DNA of 64,000 nucleotides from Gonocerus acuteangulatus (taxonomy: Eukaryota; Arthropoda; Insecta; Hemiptera; Coreidae). Each line of letters starts with the position of its first letter. Positions within the stretch are counted from its first letter, which is position 1. Location: positions 40,951,764-41,015,763 of the forward strand of contig OX328123.1 in the NCBI GenBank assembly GCA_946811695.1. Reading direction: 5' to 3'. Shown one piece after another: positions 27,556 through 36,097 of this stretch. Both the position numbers and the translations under genes were made by a program. Under the pieces are notes generated by a model. The model was not told the origin of the DNA. It saw only the letters and a program-made list of their open reading frames with translations, and did no database searches.

Positions 27556-28004
27556 TCCCTAAAAAAACATAAATGTGAAATAGAGGCCAAGTTCCTGCCC
27601 CCACCAAGAAACACTCCCTTCCTCAAAAATATCCCCTCCTAAAACCCCCCAAAAACGCCTTACCATTCTACACTACAGTATGAGTTGGTGTATTAATTCA
27701 ACCAAAAATATTTGCCAATACAAGAGATGATTCAAGAAAGAAATGTCCAAGTGTCTTTACTGTTCTTAGTAAGTAACTATGAGGTCTTCCAAGTAATGAA
27801 CTTGGACATTTCTTTCTTGTATCATCTCTTGTATTGGCAAATATTTTTGGTTGAATTAATACACCAACTCATACTACGTTTTTGGAGTGTAGAAAGGTAA
27901 GGCGTTTTTGGGGGGTTTTAGGAGGGGATATTTTTGAGGAAGGGAGTGTTTCTTTGAGGGGGCAGGAACTTGGCCTCTATTTCACATTTATGTTTTTTTA
28001 GGGA
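27556..28004. repeat. 449 bp palindromic foldback element
   Basis: Left arm tccctaaaaaaacataaatg at 27556 pairs with catttatgttttttta and aggga ending at 28004. Arms of about 200 bp, including aggccaagttcctgccccca against its complement, surround a loop of about 45 nt. The right arm with loop is repeated at 60509-60783. The frame 27712-27900 is the loop and arm read through, not a gene. Confidence 0.85.
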
Positions 28005-28191
28005 TCTCATTACTTTTTTCTAAGTATTAAATAGAATTTAGTTGCCGCATACCTACTGGCTTTGGTACTTCATATAAAACCAGGGTCTTTGGATTCTGCA
28101 TAAGGTTCTCCTTACTGCTTAATATTTGATACCAATAATCAACCTACATACATCTAATCACTAGACTAGTTAGAAGCTAAAAGTTAGAAGC

Positions 28192-28432
28192 TCTTCCAGA
28201 TGACATTACTCTAGAGGACAAATTGATTGCTCTCTTAACTAAACTATTACACTGTAAAACACAGGAACCTTATCCCGAGGATAAAGATCACAATAGGGAA
28301 AGTGCAGAAGGCCTTCAAGAAAAATATATGAACAAATACGATACATTTTGGGTTTGTGATCCTAAACTTTGTAATTTAGATGGCTCAATATTGAAAAACT
28401 TAGTATCTGCTTTGAAGTATATTATGCAGTGA
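28192..28432 (+). CDS. Unrecognised open frame, possible terminal exon
   Basis: Open frame of about 80 residues, LPDDITLEDKLIALLTKLLH followed by acidic and polar sequence and KYDTFWVCDPKLCNLDGS, ending TGA at 28430-28432. Composition looks protein-like (mixed charges, few low-complexity runs). A TCTTCCAG just before 28199 could be an acceptor. I find no family match from memory and no partner exons. It could equally be an unrecognised mobile-element fragment. Confidence 0.25.
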
Positions 28433-28639
28433 ACCCCTACGACTTTATTTACTACATTTAAGAAAGAAGTCACAACTGTTTTTGTTAAGATGGGTCGAAA
28501 TGTTTTTTAAAACATCAAAAATAGGTTCTCCTTACCAAGACGATTGATCATTTGATACCCCACATGATGGGTTTCAGAAGGAATGATGGCATTTCGATGG
28601 AACAAAAAGTAGAAAACGTCATAGGTAATATGACACTCC

Positions 28640-29120
28640 CGTATCAAGACCTACCTGCGTGCCAAGTTTAGTAAAAATAGGCCAAACGGTGTGAATTTGT
28701 ATAAGGAACAAACATACAGACAGGCAGCTGAAAGACCTTTTTTACCTAGCCTAGTGCATTCCCCGGACCAAGGCCTGCCTGTGTGCCAAGTTTGGTCAAA
28801 ATCGGTCAAATGGTTTGAATTTGTGTAATTAACAAACATGCAGACAGACTGCTGATAGACGATTTTGACTAGCCTATGACACTACCCAATAAAGACCGAC
28901 ATGTGTGTCAAATTTTGTCAAAATCGGTCAAACGGTGTGTATTTGTATAAGGAACAAACAGACAGACAGACAGCTGATTGACAATTTAACCTAGCCTATG
29001 ATTTTCCCCGTATCAAGACCCATCTGTGTACAAAGTTTGGTCAAAATAGGTCAAACGGTACAGATTTGTAAGAGGAACAAACGTACAGACAGACAGCTGG
29101 TATACGATTTTTACCGAGCC
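28640..29120 (+). repeat. Four tandem units of ~120-125 bp
   Basis: Units begin near 28645, 28769, 28890 and 29014 with caagacc-like starts. Each contains tgccaagtttggtcaaaatc, ggtcaaacggtgtg, atttgtataaggaacaaaca and gacagacagctg. Copies differ by roughly 15-20%. A single inverted unit lies at 61130-61260. The wording resembles the tails of Helentron-like elements, but I see no subterminal repeats here. Confidence 0.75.
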
Positions 29121-29182
29121 TATATGCGTCTAATTGTTTCTTAAAAACATCAAATATACGTTCTTCATACCGAGACAATTCA

Positions 29183-29433
29183 TTTTTTTTTTTTTTTTAA
29201 TCGTTTATCGGTTTCAAGTTACAAACCCATAACCATTATGAGTAACTAAAAGTATGAACAATTAAATACAATTTACAATACTAAGTTATTCTCCTTAATA
29301 AAACGTAACAAAGTCAACAGTCTATCTTTGTTTCCTGCCAAGTAGTACCGATAGTCTGTATCTTGAAGCATTGTCTGCCTGGCTGAGGAGTATCTTCTGC
29401 AAGTGTTGAAAATATGGGGGATGTCTTCTAGTT
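29183..29433 (-). pseudogene. 3' end of a non-LTR retrotransposon, split by the Ty3 element
   Basis: On the minus strand the frame continues from 34287 across the LTR-element insertion: EDIPHIFNTCRRYSSARQ, then LQDTDYRYYLAGNKDRLLTL, ending TAA at 29273-29275. A poly-T at 29183-29198 is its reverse-strand poly-A tail. The matching upstream piece with RNase H is at 34287-34830. The frame is unbroken at the junction apart from the inserted element. Confidence 0.75.
29430..29433. repeat. Left target-site duplication AGTT of the Ty3 element
   Basis: AGTT directly before the 5' LTR; the same four bases follow the 3' LTR at 34283-34286. Confidence 0.85.
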
Positions 29434-29845
29434 TGTAGCGGTTATCAGATAACCCAAGAACACATGTGATATAAAAAAAAAAGTTTAGTTGAACCTTGCT
29501 CTAAGAAGGGTTAGCCTAAAAAATGTTTCAGTGCAATCTCGTTCAAAACTAGATCCCTAGTCTGAATTTGCTCAAACTCGAAACTCAAGCCTAGTCCACG
29601 ATAGTACTCGGTCAAGGCTGGACTTTGGTGAGTACCAACCTTTTAATCAAGTTTCCTATAAACTGTGTCGGTGAAGGAGCACTAGACCTGACTACTAGCT
29701 CCAGGAACCGGGTATATCGCAGCGCACCGTTTGAACCTCATATTTACATCCGATCAGAATCTTCAATCAGTTTTTTTTTAATAAAGTTCTATTTCGTTTA
29801 ATAGTTTAAGTGTTTATATTAATTACCAAATTTAAACACTTAACA
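29434..29845 (+). repeat. 5' LTR of the Ty3 element
   Basis: 412 bp, TG...CA ends, an AATAAA at 29780-29785 and a TATA-like gatataaaaaa near 29468. Copy of 33871-34282. Confidence 0.95.
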
Positions 29846-29846
29846 T

Positions 29847-29858
29847 TGGTGACCCCTG
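29847..29858 (+). promoter_or_regulatory. Primer-binding site, tRNA-Trp-like
   Basis: TGGTGACCCCTG one base after the LTR. The first ten bases complement the 3' end of arthropod tRNA-Trp including CCA (from knowledge of CsRn1/Kabuki elements). Confidence 0.75.
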
Positions 29859-29885
29859 ATATTGAACCCCTTCTCGCCGTTCATC

Positions 29886-30749
29886 ATGTCCAACAAAAAC
29901 TCGTCTGCTTCCGATACAGATCTCGATAAAACCCAACCTGAGGTTAGCTTATACCAAGGGCCGAGTTCAAGACTACCGACATTCTGGAAACAGAACCCGA
30001 CTTTATGGTTCGCGACGGTCGAGGCTGTATTTGCGACATCCCGAGTAACTTCGAGTCCAATCAAATTCCAGCTCGTCATACCGAATCTCGATCTGGATGT
30101 TCTTAGCCAAGTCTCAGATATCGTCATCCAACCGACTGAGCAACCATACGAGGACCTTAAAGCTAGGCTGATCAACACATTCGGAGAATCCGAAACGCTT
30201 AGAATTCGCAAGCTGTTGGAAGAAATGCCACTCGGAGACCAGACTCCTTCACAGCTCCTCAGAAAAATGCAACAATTAGCTGGCTCCGATGTATCAAACG
30301 AATTTATTAGCACCCTGTGGATGAAGAATTTACCTCCACATATTCGTCCCATCCTCATTTCTACTGGCCACACTGATATCCAAAAACTGGCAGAAGTAGC
30401 CGACAAGATCTTGGAGGTATCTCCGTCAGGTGAAACGTACACTATCCGAGACACTTCAGAACCTCGCGCGATCGTGTCTTCCGCAAATACTACATCAGCC
30501 ACGAACAGACGCGAACACCCTTCCGAAGATTTCCGAGCTCTTCGCCGCGACGTCGACGAGATCCTGCGATTTCTGAAGATGAAGAACCGCGAAAGAATCT
30601 CCAGCAGAAGCCGGAATCAAGACAATCTCCCTCGATCCCAGTCGCGTGATACCTGCTATTACCACCAGAGATTCCGCGAGAATGCCCGACGCTGCACACA
30701 ACCTTGCAACTGGAAATCCGAAGAGCCAGCTTTAAACCCGGAATTGTGA
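29886..30749 (+). CDS. gag: Gag polyprotein of the Ty3 element
   Basis: 287 residues from the first ATG, 29886 (MSNKNSSASDTDLDKTQPEV), 40 nt after the LTR. The capsid-like region holds PTFWKQNPTLWFATVEAVF and the conserved QLLRKMQQLA and LWMKNLPPHI blocks typical of arthropod Ty3 Gag. Near the end, CYYHQRFRENARRCTQPC is a C-x2-H-x9-C-x3-C motif, the unusual CHCC form described for CsRn1 elements in place of the CCHC zinc knuckle. It ends at TGA 30747-30749 just after a TTTAAAC slip site. No stops or frameshifts, so it appears functional. An upstream in-frame TTG is not needed as a start. Confidence 0.9.
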   Translation: MSNKNSSASDTDLDKTQPEVSLYQGPSSRLPTFWKQNPTLWFATVEAVFATSRVTSSPIKFQLVIPNLDLDVLSQVSDIVIQPTEQPYEDLKARLINTFGESETLRIRKLLEEMPLGDQTPSQLLRKMQQLAGSDVSNEFISTLWMKNLPPHIRPILISTGHTDIQKLAEVADKILEVSPSGETYTIRDTSEPRAIVSSANTTSATNRREHPSEDFRALRRDVDEILRFLKMKNRERISSRSRNQDNLPRSQSRDTCYYHQRFRENARRCTQPCNWKSEEPALNPEL

Positions 30750-33700
30750 AAGTTGCGGCGGAAACTTTCACAACCCAGCAGCACCGCCGCCTATTTCTGT
30801 CGGACAGAACTACTGGCCAGCCCTTCCTCATTGACACAGGAGCATGCATATCTCTTCTCCCTGTACCCAAAGGACGGCGCAAGACTCCATCTGATTTCAC
30901 CTTAATAGCAGCCAACAACTCTCCGATTGCGACCTACGGTGAAATCACTCGAGAAGTCGACTTAGGACTCAAAAAACCTCTCAGGTGGACCTTTGTCTTA
31001 GCTGACGTCGCCAAGGCTATATTAGGTGCGGATTTTCTCTACTGGCATCAGCTTACTGTGGACCTAAGGAACAGAAGACTGATCGACCAGCACTCTGGAC
31101 GCAGCATTGTAGGTACCATATCCTCAGCAGAAATACCGACCTTCTCCATCTTTCCAGCCGATAATCGATTCGCCCGCATTCTAGGTGAATTTCCTACAGT
31201 CACTAAGATCACTCCCATCCGTGGACCATCCAATTCAACAGTGGAGCATCATATAGAGACCAAAGGACGACCTGTCACGGCTAAATGCCGCCGTTTGCCT
31301 CCAGGAATTTACCAGGAAGTCAAAAAGGAGATCCAGGACCTCATCAACAGCGGAATATGCCAACCTTCCAAAAGTCCATGGTCCAGTCCACTCCACGTAG
31401 TGAAGAAAAAAGATGGTACTCTCCGTTTATGTGGAGATTATCGAGCTCTTAACGCCATCACTATTCCCGATCGATATGGAATACCCAATCTTCGAGACTT
31501 CACAATGGAGATACATGGCAAGAAGATCTTCTCCAAAATAGATCTCCGCAAGGCTTACTATCATATACCGATACCAGTGGAAGATCGAGAGAAAACTGCC
31601 ATTATTACCCCATTTGGTCTTATTGAATATAACAGGATGAGTTTTGGACTGAAGAACGCAGGTCAAAGCTTCCAGCGTTTCGTCGACAACCAATTCCGAG
31701 ACCTACCCTTTCTCTTCAAGTTTCTTGACGACTTCTTAATCGCTTCGGACAACGAGGAACAACATGAAGCTGACATCAGAGAAGTACTTCGTCGTCTCGA
31801 CTTGAACGGCATAGCTGTGAACCCATCAAAATGCGTCTTCGGTGTACCAGAGCTCGATTTCCTTGGATTCCAACTAACACCATCTGGCATCACACCTCTG
31901 GAAGACAAAGTTAAAGCTGTACTAGAATTCCCACTTCCCAAGGACGTTCGAGAACTTCGGCGCTTTATGGGTATGGTGAATTTCTATCGACCTTGTCTTC
32001 GCCACGCAGCATCAATCCAACAACCTCTCAATGGACTCCTCCATCAGGTTAAGAAAAATGATAGAACTCCCATTAATTGGAACGATAAAACGCTCAAGGC
32101 TTTCGAAAACACCAAGAAGAACCTTGCCGAAGCAGCTGAGCTCGTCCATCCGAATCCGGACACAGAGATCTCGCTGGCATGCGACGCATCTGACGTCGGT
32201 CTAGGCGCTGTCTTACAACAAAAACAAGATAACCAATGGTATCCTCTAAGCTTTTCCTCTTTAGCCCTCAATAAAGCGCAGAAGAATTACTCTGTATACG
32301 ACAGGGAGCTTCTGGCTATTTACAAGGCAATCAAACACCTTCAACCTCAACTGGAAGGCCGAGTTTTCTCAATCATCACAGATCATCGCCCATTAGCCCA
32401 TGCTTTCACTCAAAAACCTGAATCTACTTCACCTCTCCGCATCCGTTGGCTAACTTACATAAGCCAATTCACAACTACAATCATCTACAGTCCAGGCAAG
32501 GAAAACATCGTTGCCGACTCCCTATCGAGGATTGCGGAAATCCAGACTCCAGACGATTTTGTCGCCCTGTCCTTAGCCCAACAAGAAGACCAAGAGATCA
32601 GCCGACTCCAGGAACAAACTAACCTGAACTTTAGAGCCATCGAAATTCCTGGTACCGACAAGACCCTTCTCTGTGAGATGTCAACAGGCAGGGCAAGGCC
32701 ATATCTCCAGAAGAACTTCAGGCATAGTGCTTTCATCAAGGTGCACAACTTAAGTCATCCTGGCGTCCGGACAACACGGAAAATGGTAGCGGAGCGATAT
32801 TTTTGGCCAAACATCAATAAGGACGTAGCTGATTGGGCCAGGTGCTGTATAGCTTGCCAGAAGAGTAAGATACACCGGCATACCCATGCACCTCCTGGAA
32901 CATTCCCAGCTGCCACCCGCTTTCAGCATGTCCACTTAGACATAATTGGCCCACTACCACCTTCCGATGGCCACCGTTATTGTCTCACAATGATAGACCG
33001 CCACACCAGATGGACAGAGGCAATACCATTACGCGACATCACAGCCGAAACCGTCTCTAACGCATTCTACACTGGCTGGATCTGCCGATTCGGCGTTCCC
33101 TTAAGAATAACCACCGACCAGGGCCGGCAATATGAATCCCAGCTTTTTCATCAGCTGACTTCGCTTCTGGGAATCGAGAAAGGTCGCACAACTGCTTATC
33201 ATCCCCAAGCTAACGGATGCATAGAACGGTGGCACAGGACACTCAAAGCCGCCATTACAGCGCACCTAGATAGCAACAACTGGACCCGCATATTACCAAC
33301 CGTACTCCTCGGACTCAGAGCCAGCCTGCGAGATGATACCTCATCGAGCATAGCTGAAGCAGTCTACGGTTGTCCAATAAGATTGCCAGGCGAATTCTTA
33401 GAGCAACACACAACCACGGATGATCCGCACATACTCCTGCAGGAGCTGAAGGAACATCTACGCACCCTTCGACCAGCCGAGTATAAGGAGAGCACTATGA
33501 AGATCTATGTACACCAGGAGTTACAGAAGTGCACGCATGTGTTCATCAAAGAAGACTGTGTCCGACGTCCGCTGACACCACCTTACTCCGGACCACACAG
33601 AGTTCTTCAGCGACAAGAAAAATTCTTCTTAGTGCAACTCCCAGGCCGCGAAGCCACCATATCGATAGACCGGCTTAAGCCAGCGTTCCTTCCATTCGAA

Positions 33701-33859
33701 CTGACTCAGGACACCCCACCAGTTCTTCCAAAAACGCAGTCTCACTCATGTATCAAGAAACCAGCTGTGGGTCGACCACCACCGCCACCTCAAGAGCCCT
33801 ACCGGCCCCGTTCCGGGAGAACAGTGATACGAGTATGCTTCTCTGACTCCGTCATCTAG
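30704..33859 (+). CDS. pol: Pol polyprotein (protease, RT, RNase H, integrase) of the Ty3 element
   Basis: Open for 3156 nt in the -1 frame relative to gag; it has no good ATG and is probably made as Gag-Pol by slippage. Domains in order, by residue of this frame: protease PFLIDTGACISLLP (about 40-53); RT with LRLCGDYRALNAIT, FSKIDLRKAYYHIPI and catalytic FLDDFLIAS (about 215-350; FLDD replaces the usual YLDD); RNase H from SLACDASDVGLGAVLQQ through DRELLAIYKAI and ITDHRPLAHA; integrase with H-x3-H and C-x2-C (HNLSHPGVRTT... CCIACQKSK), first Asp in HLDIIGPLP, second in ITTDQGRQY, Glu in HPQANGCIERW; and a GPF/Y-like C-terminus (PYSGPHRVLQ). No stop or frameshift. All catalytic residues appear present, so the element may still be competent. 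Confidence 0.95.
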   Translation: MQLEIRRASFKPGIVKVAAETFTTQQHRRLFLSDRTTGQPFLIDTGACISLLPVPKGRRKTPSDFTLIAANNSPIATYGEITREVDLGLKKPLRWTFVLADVAKAILGADFLYWHQLTVDLRNRRLIDQHSGRSIVGTISSAEIPTFSIFPADNRFARILGEFPTVTKITPIRGPSNSTVEHHIETKGRPVTAKCRRLPPGIYQEVKKEIQDLINSGICQPSKSPWSSPLHVVKKKDGTLRLCGDYRALNAITIPDRYGIPNLRDFTMEIHGKKIFSKIDLRKAYYHIPIPVEDREKTAIITPFGLIEYNRMSFGLKNAGQSFQRFVDNQFRDLPFLFKFLDDFLIASDNEEQHEADIREVLRRLDLNGIAVNPSKCVFGVPELDFLGFQLTPSGITPLEDKVKAVLEFPLPKDVRELRRFMGMVNFYRPCLRHAASIQQPLNGLLHQVKKNDRTPINWNDKTLKAFENTKKNLAEAAELVHPNPDTEISLACDASDVGLGAVLQQKQDNQWYPLSFSSLALNKAQKNYSVYDRELLAIYKAIKHLQPQLEGRVFSIITDHRPLAHAFTQKPESTSPLRIRWLTYISQFTTTIIYSPGKENIVADSLSRIAEIQTPDDFVALSLAQQEDQEISRLQEQTNLNFRAIEIPGTDKTLLCEMSTGRARPYLQKNFRHSAFIKVHNLSHPGVRTTRKMVAERYFWPNINKDVADWARCCIACQKSKIHRHTHAPPGTFPAATRFQHVHLDIIGPLPPSDGHRYCLTMIDRHTRWTEAIPLRDITAETVSNAFYTGWICRFGVPLRITTDQGRQYESQLFHQLTSLLGIEKGRTTAYHPQANGCIERWHRTLKAAITAHLDSNNWTRILPTVLLGLRASLRDDTSSSIAEAVYGCPIRLPGEFLEQHTTTDDPHILLQELKEHLRTLRPAEYKESTMKIYVHQELQKCTHVFIKEDCVRRPLTPPYSGPHRVLQRQEKFFLVQLPGREATISIDRLKPAFLPFELTQDTPPVLPKTQSHSCIKKPAVGRPPPPPQEPYRPRSGRTVIRVCFSDSVI
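30731..30737 (+). promoter_or_regulatory. Probable -1 ribosomal frameshift site TTTAAAC
   Basis: The heptamer is in the X XXY YYZ phase relative to gag (codons TTA AAC at 30732-30737). It lies 9 nt before the gag stop and inside the 46 nt gag/pol overlap. A one-base backward slip moves directly into the pol frame at 30737. Confidence 0.8.
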
Positions 33860-33870
33860 GAGGGGAATCC
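33858..33870 (+). promoter_or_regulatory. Polypurine tract
   Basis: aggaggggaatcc immediately before the 3' LTR, overlapping the pol stop codon. It is the plus-strand primer site of the element. Confidence 0.8.
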
Positions 33871-34282
33871 TGTAGCGGTTATCAGATAACCCAAGAACAC
33901 ATGTGATATAAAAAAAAAAGTTTAGTTGAACCTTGCTATAAGAAGGGTTAGCCTAAAAAATGTTTCAGTGCAATCTCGTTCAAAACTAGATCCCTAGTCT
34001 GAATTTGCTCAAACTCGAAACTCAAGCCTAGTCCACGGTAGTACTCGGTCAAGGCTGGACTTTGGTGAGTACCAACCTTTTAATCAAGTTTCCTATAAAC
34101 TGTGTCGGTGAAGGAGCACTAGACCTGACTACTAGCTCCAGGAACCGGGTATATCGCAGCGCACCGTTTGAACCTCATATTTACATCCGATCAGAATCTT
34201 CAATCAGTTTTTTTTTAATAAAGTTCTATTTCGTTTAATAGTTTAAGTGTTTATATTAATTACCAAACTTAAACACTTAACA
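33871..34282 (+). repeat. 3' LTR of the Ty3 element
   Basis: 412 bp, with an AATAAA at 34217-34222. Followed by the right target duplication AGTT at 34283-34286. Confidence 0.95.
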
Positions 34283-34286
34283 AGTT

Positions 34287-34830
34287 CATTGCAGGTCTTA
34301 CAGAGCGGGCTGTCGACAAGCTTCATCCTGTGCAGGTAGGCCTGAGTCCTGGCGCGGCCGATCCGTAGCCTGGTCAGGGTGACGATATCCCGGCGGTGGG
34401 GGAGCGACTGTTTGTAAGGTGCAAACCATGGGGACAAAGATACGATGGGTTGGATGCTGAAATGATGTGTTCCTTTGGTAGCTGACGTTTCCGAGTATAA
34501 AAGCTGCCATTCTTCAACCATCTTCATTCTGACCAACCTTATAAAGTCAGATAGCGGCGGAGATGACATTTCTTCGATGCAGGAGGTGAATGCTTTAGCC
34601 AAGGCGTCCGCGATTTCGTTGCCTCTTATACCTATGTGACCCGGGACCCATTGTATAGTAACCTGAGCTGAATGCCGGTGAATGATGGATGCTATGGAGT
34701 CTGCAATGTGGTTGGATCTCTTCTGGGTGTGGTAATGTTGGAGTTTTAAATAGCTGGATTTAGAATCTGTGAGGATGACGAGTGGCTTGTCTCTATTGGG
34801 TGATTCAATGAAGTATTCCAGTGCTTGTAA
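34287..34830 (-). pseudogene. RNase H domain of a non-LTR retrotransposon, 5'-truncated, split by Ty3 element
   Basis: Minus-strand frame starts inside HINE sequence and becomes retrotransposon-like at about 34830: LEYFIESPNRDKPLVILTDS (catalytic D), IQWVPGHIGIRGNEIADALA (closing RNase H motif), then LTRLRIGRARTQAYLHRM and SPLCKTCNEL, the C-terminal cysteine motif. The frame then runs into the LTR element; its continuation is at 29273-29433. The RT part is missing. Open over about 180 residues, so it was probably recent when the Ty3 element landed. Confidence 0.85.
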
Positions 34831-35400
34831 AAATAAACTCAATCAGTTCATTAGGAGGGGGGGGGGGTTTACTCCGTACCCACATTACCAATTTGCCACT
34901 GCCAGTCGTAATTTTTGTTACATTTCAACGAAACTCGGTATTCGTGGTGGTAATCAACAGAGAAAAATGGGTTGTAAAAATAAACTAAAGCGGGTTATTT
35001 GGAGGGGGGGTTTACTCCGGACCTACAGTACTAATAAACTCATACTGGTCGTAATTTCTGCTGTATTGTAACGAAACAAGGTATACGTCGAGGAGAAAGA
35101 AGTTTTGTAAAAATGAAGTAAATCGGTCTTTTTGAAATTAGGGTTTACATTAAACTCTGTTTTATTAGAAATGTGAACCGCCAGACGTAGGTTCCCAAAG
35201 CCGCCGCGAGGAGCGCTATCTCCCACTAGGGGGACTGTATCCTGTTCTTGCGTCAGATCAAAAAACGGAAAATGATGTTTTTGTGTATTTATTAAGTAGT
35301 ACAGTATCATGTATTAACATAACTCTGGAAGCAAATTATTTACAAAATTAATAATTGAAAAGTTCTCATAAGAAATATAAATGAGCAGAACTATTCACGT
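34831..35400 (+). mobile_element. HINE-A 3' part, first in a cluster
   Basis: Holds two ~144 bp-type units (aaactcaatcagttcattag and aaactaaagcgggttatttg), followed by the family's 3' section with cgtaggttcccaaagccgcc and gcgctatctcccactagggg. The terminal hairpin is not reached before the next copy begins at about 35401. Its left edge abuts the truncated non-LTR fragment. Confidence 0.6.
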
Positions 35401-36097
35401 TTATAGGACTTTCCTCCGAAGGAAAGTAGCTATTGAGGTTGCACTCATGATGGAATTTTTGAAAAACTTCTTCAAATCTTTATCGATCCTATGTAGTAGA
35501 GACAGAAAATCGTGGCTATCTACAGGGAAGCTAAACATACGATAAACATGGAGCCATAATATTAATTCAGAGTTTTTCGTCTATGTTACGGAACTATATA
35601 AATAAATATGTGTCGGAAATGTAAATATAAATAAATAAATAATATTTATTTGACCACATCGGCCGTAGATTTTGTTGTATTGCATCGAAACTCGGTACTT
35701 GTCGTGTTCATCTAAAGAGAAAAATACCTTGTAAAAATAAACTAAATCAGATCATTAGGAGGGAGGGGGTTTACTCCAGGCCCACATAACTCCACTTTTC
35801 CATAATGACCGTTCATTCTCGTGTATTGGTACGAAATCCGGTTTTACCTCGTGGCTATTTACAGAGAAAGCTGTGTTGTAAAAATAAACTAAATCGGTTC
35901 ATTAGAAGTTTGGGTTTAATCAGTATTACGTTAATATTTATTGAAGCGGCCAAACTGGCTGCGTTATTAGTTCATGTGTCTGCCACCGGTAGCGCTGTAT
36001 GCTGCCATTGTTGTATATTCAGACATTTGTTCAATACAGATATAAAAGAGCATTTATTTGTCTCTGAATTATTTATAATTATTTATTTATTATTTTT
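35401..36097 (+). mobile_element. Divergent HINE-A copy, second in the cluster
   Basis: Starts gactttcctccgaaggaaag and continues with gaggttgcactcatgatgga, then diverged tandem units (aaactaaatcagatcattag, aaactaaatcggttcattag). It runs straight into the full copy at 36098 without a 3' terminus. The arrangement is head to tail. Confidence 0.6.

Larger units (their letters stand above)
29434..34282 (+). mobile_element. Full-length Ty3 (gypsy) LTR retrotransposon, CsRn1-like
   Basis: 4849 bp with two 412 bp LTRs beginning TGTAGCGG and ending TTAACA. It has a tRNA-Trp-like primer site, gag and pol open frames with no internal stops, a purine tract before the 3' LTR and a 4 bp target duplication. 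I see only three differences between LTRs (near the CTAAGAA, CACGATA and AAATTTA positions), about 99.3% identity, so the insertion is recent. The CHCC-type Gag cysteine/histidine motif and the primer choice point to the CsRn1 clade. No env-like frame. It sits inside a minus-strand non-LTR element. Confidence 0.95.

Noticed and set aside
29840..30502. 220-residue minus-strand frame opposite gag
   Set aside because: Shadow of the gag frame: no recognisable domains, and the plus strand carries a clear Gag with correct context.
31427..31941. Minus-strand frames opposite pol (also 32044-32271, 32485-32935)
   Set aside because: Shadow frames of the intact pol reading; no family features.
33860..34282. 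Possible env gene after pol
   Set aside because: Pol stop overlaps the purine tract and the LTR follows at once; there is no room for env.
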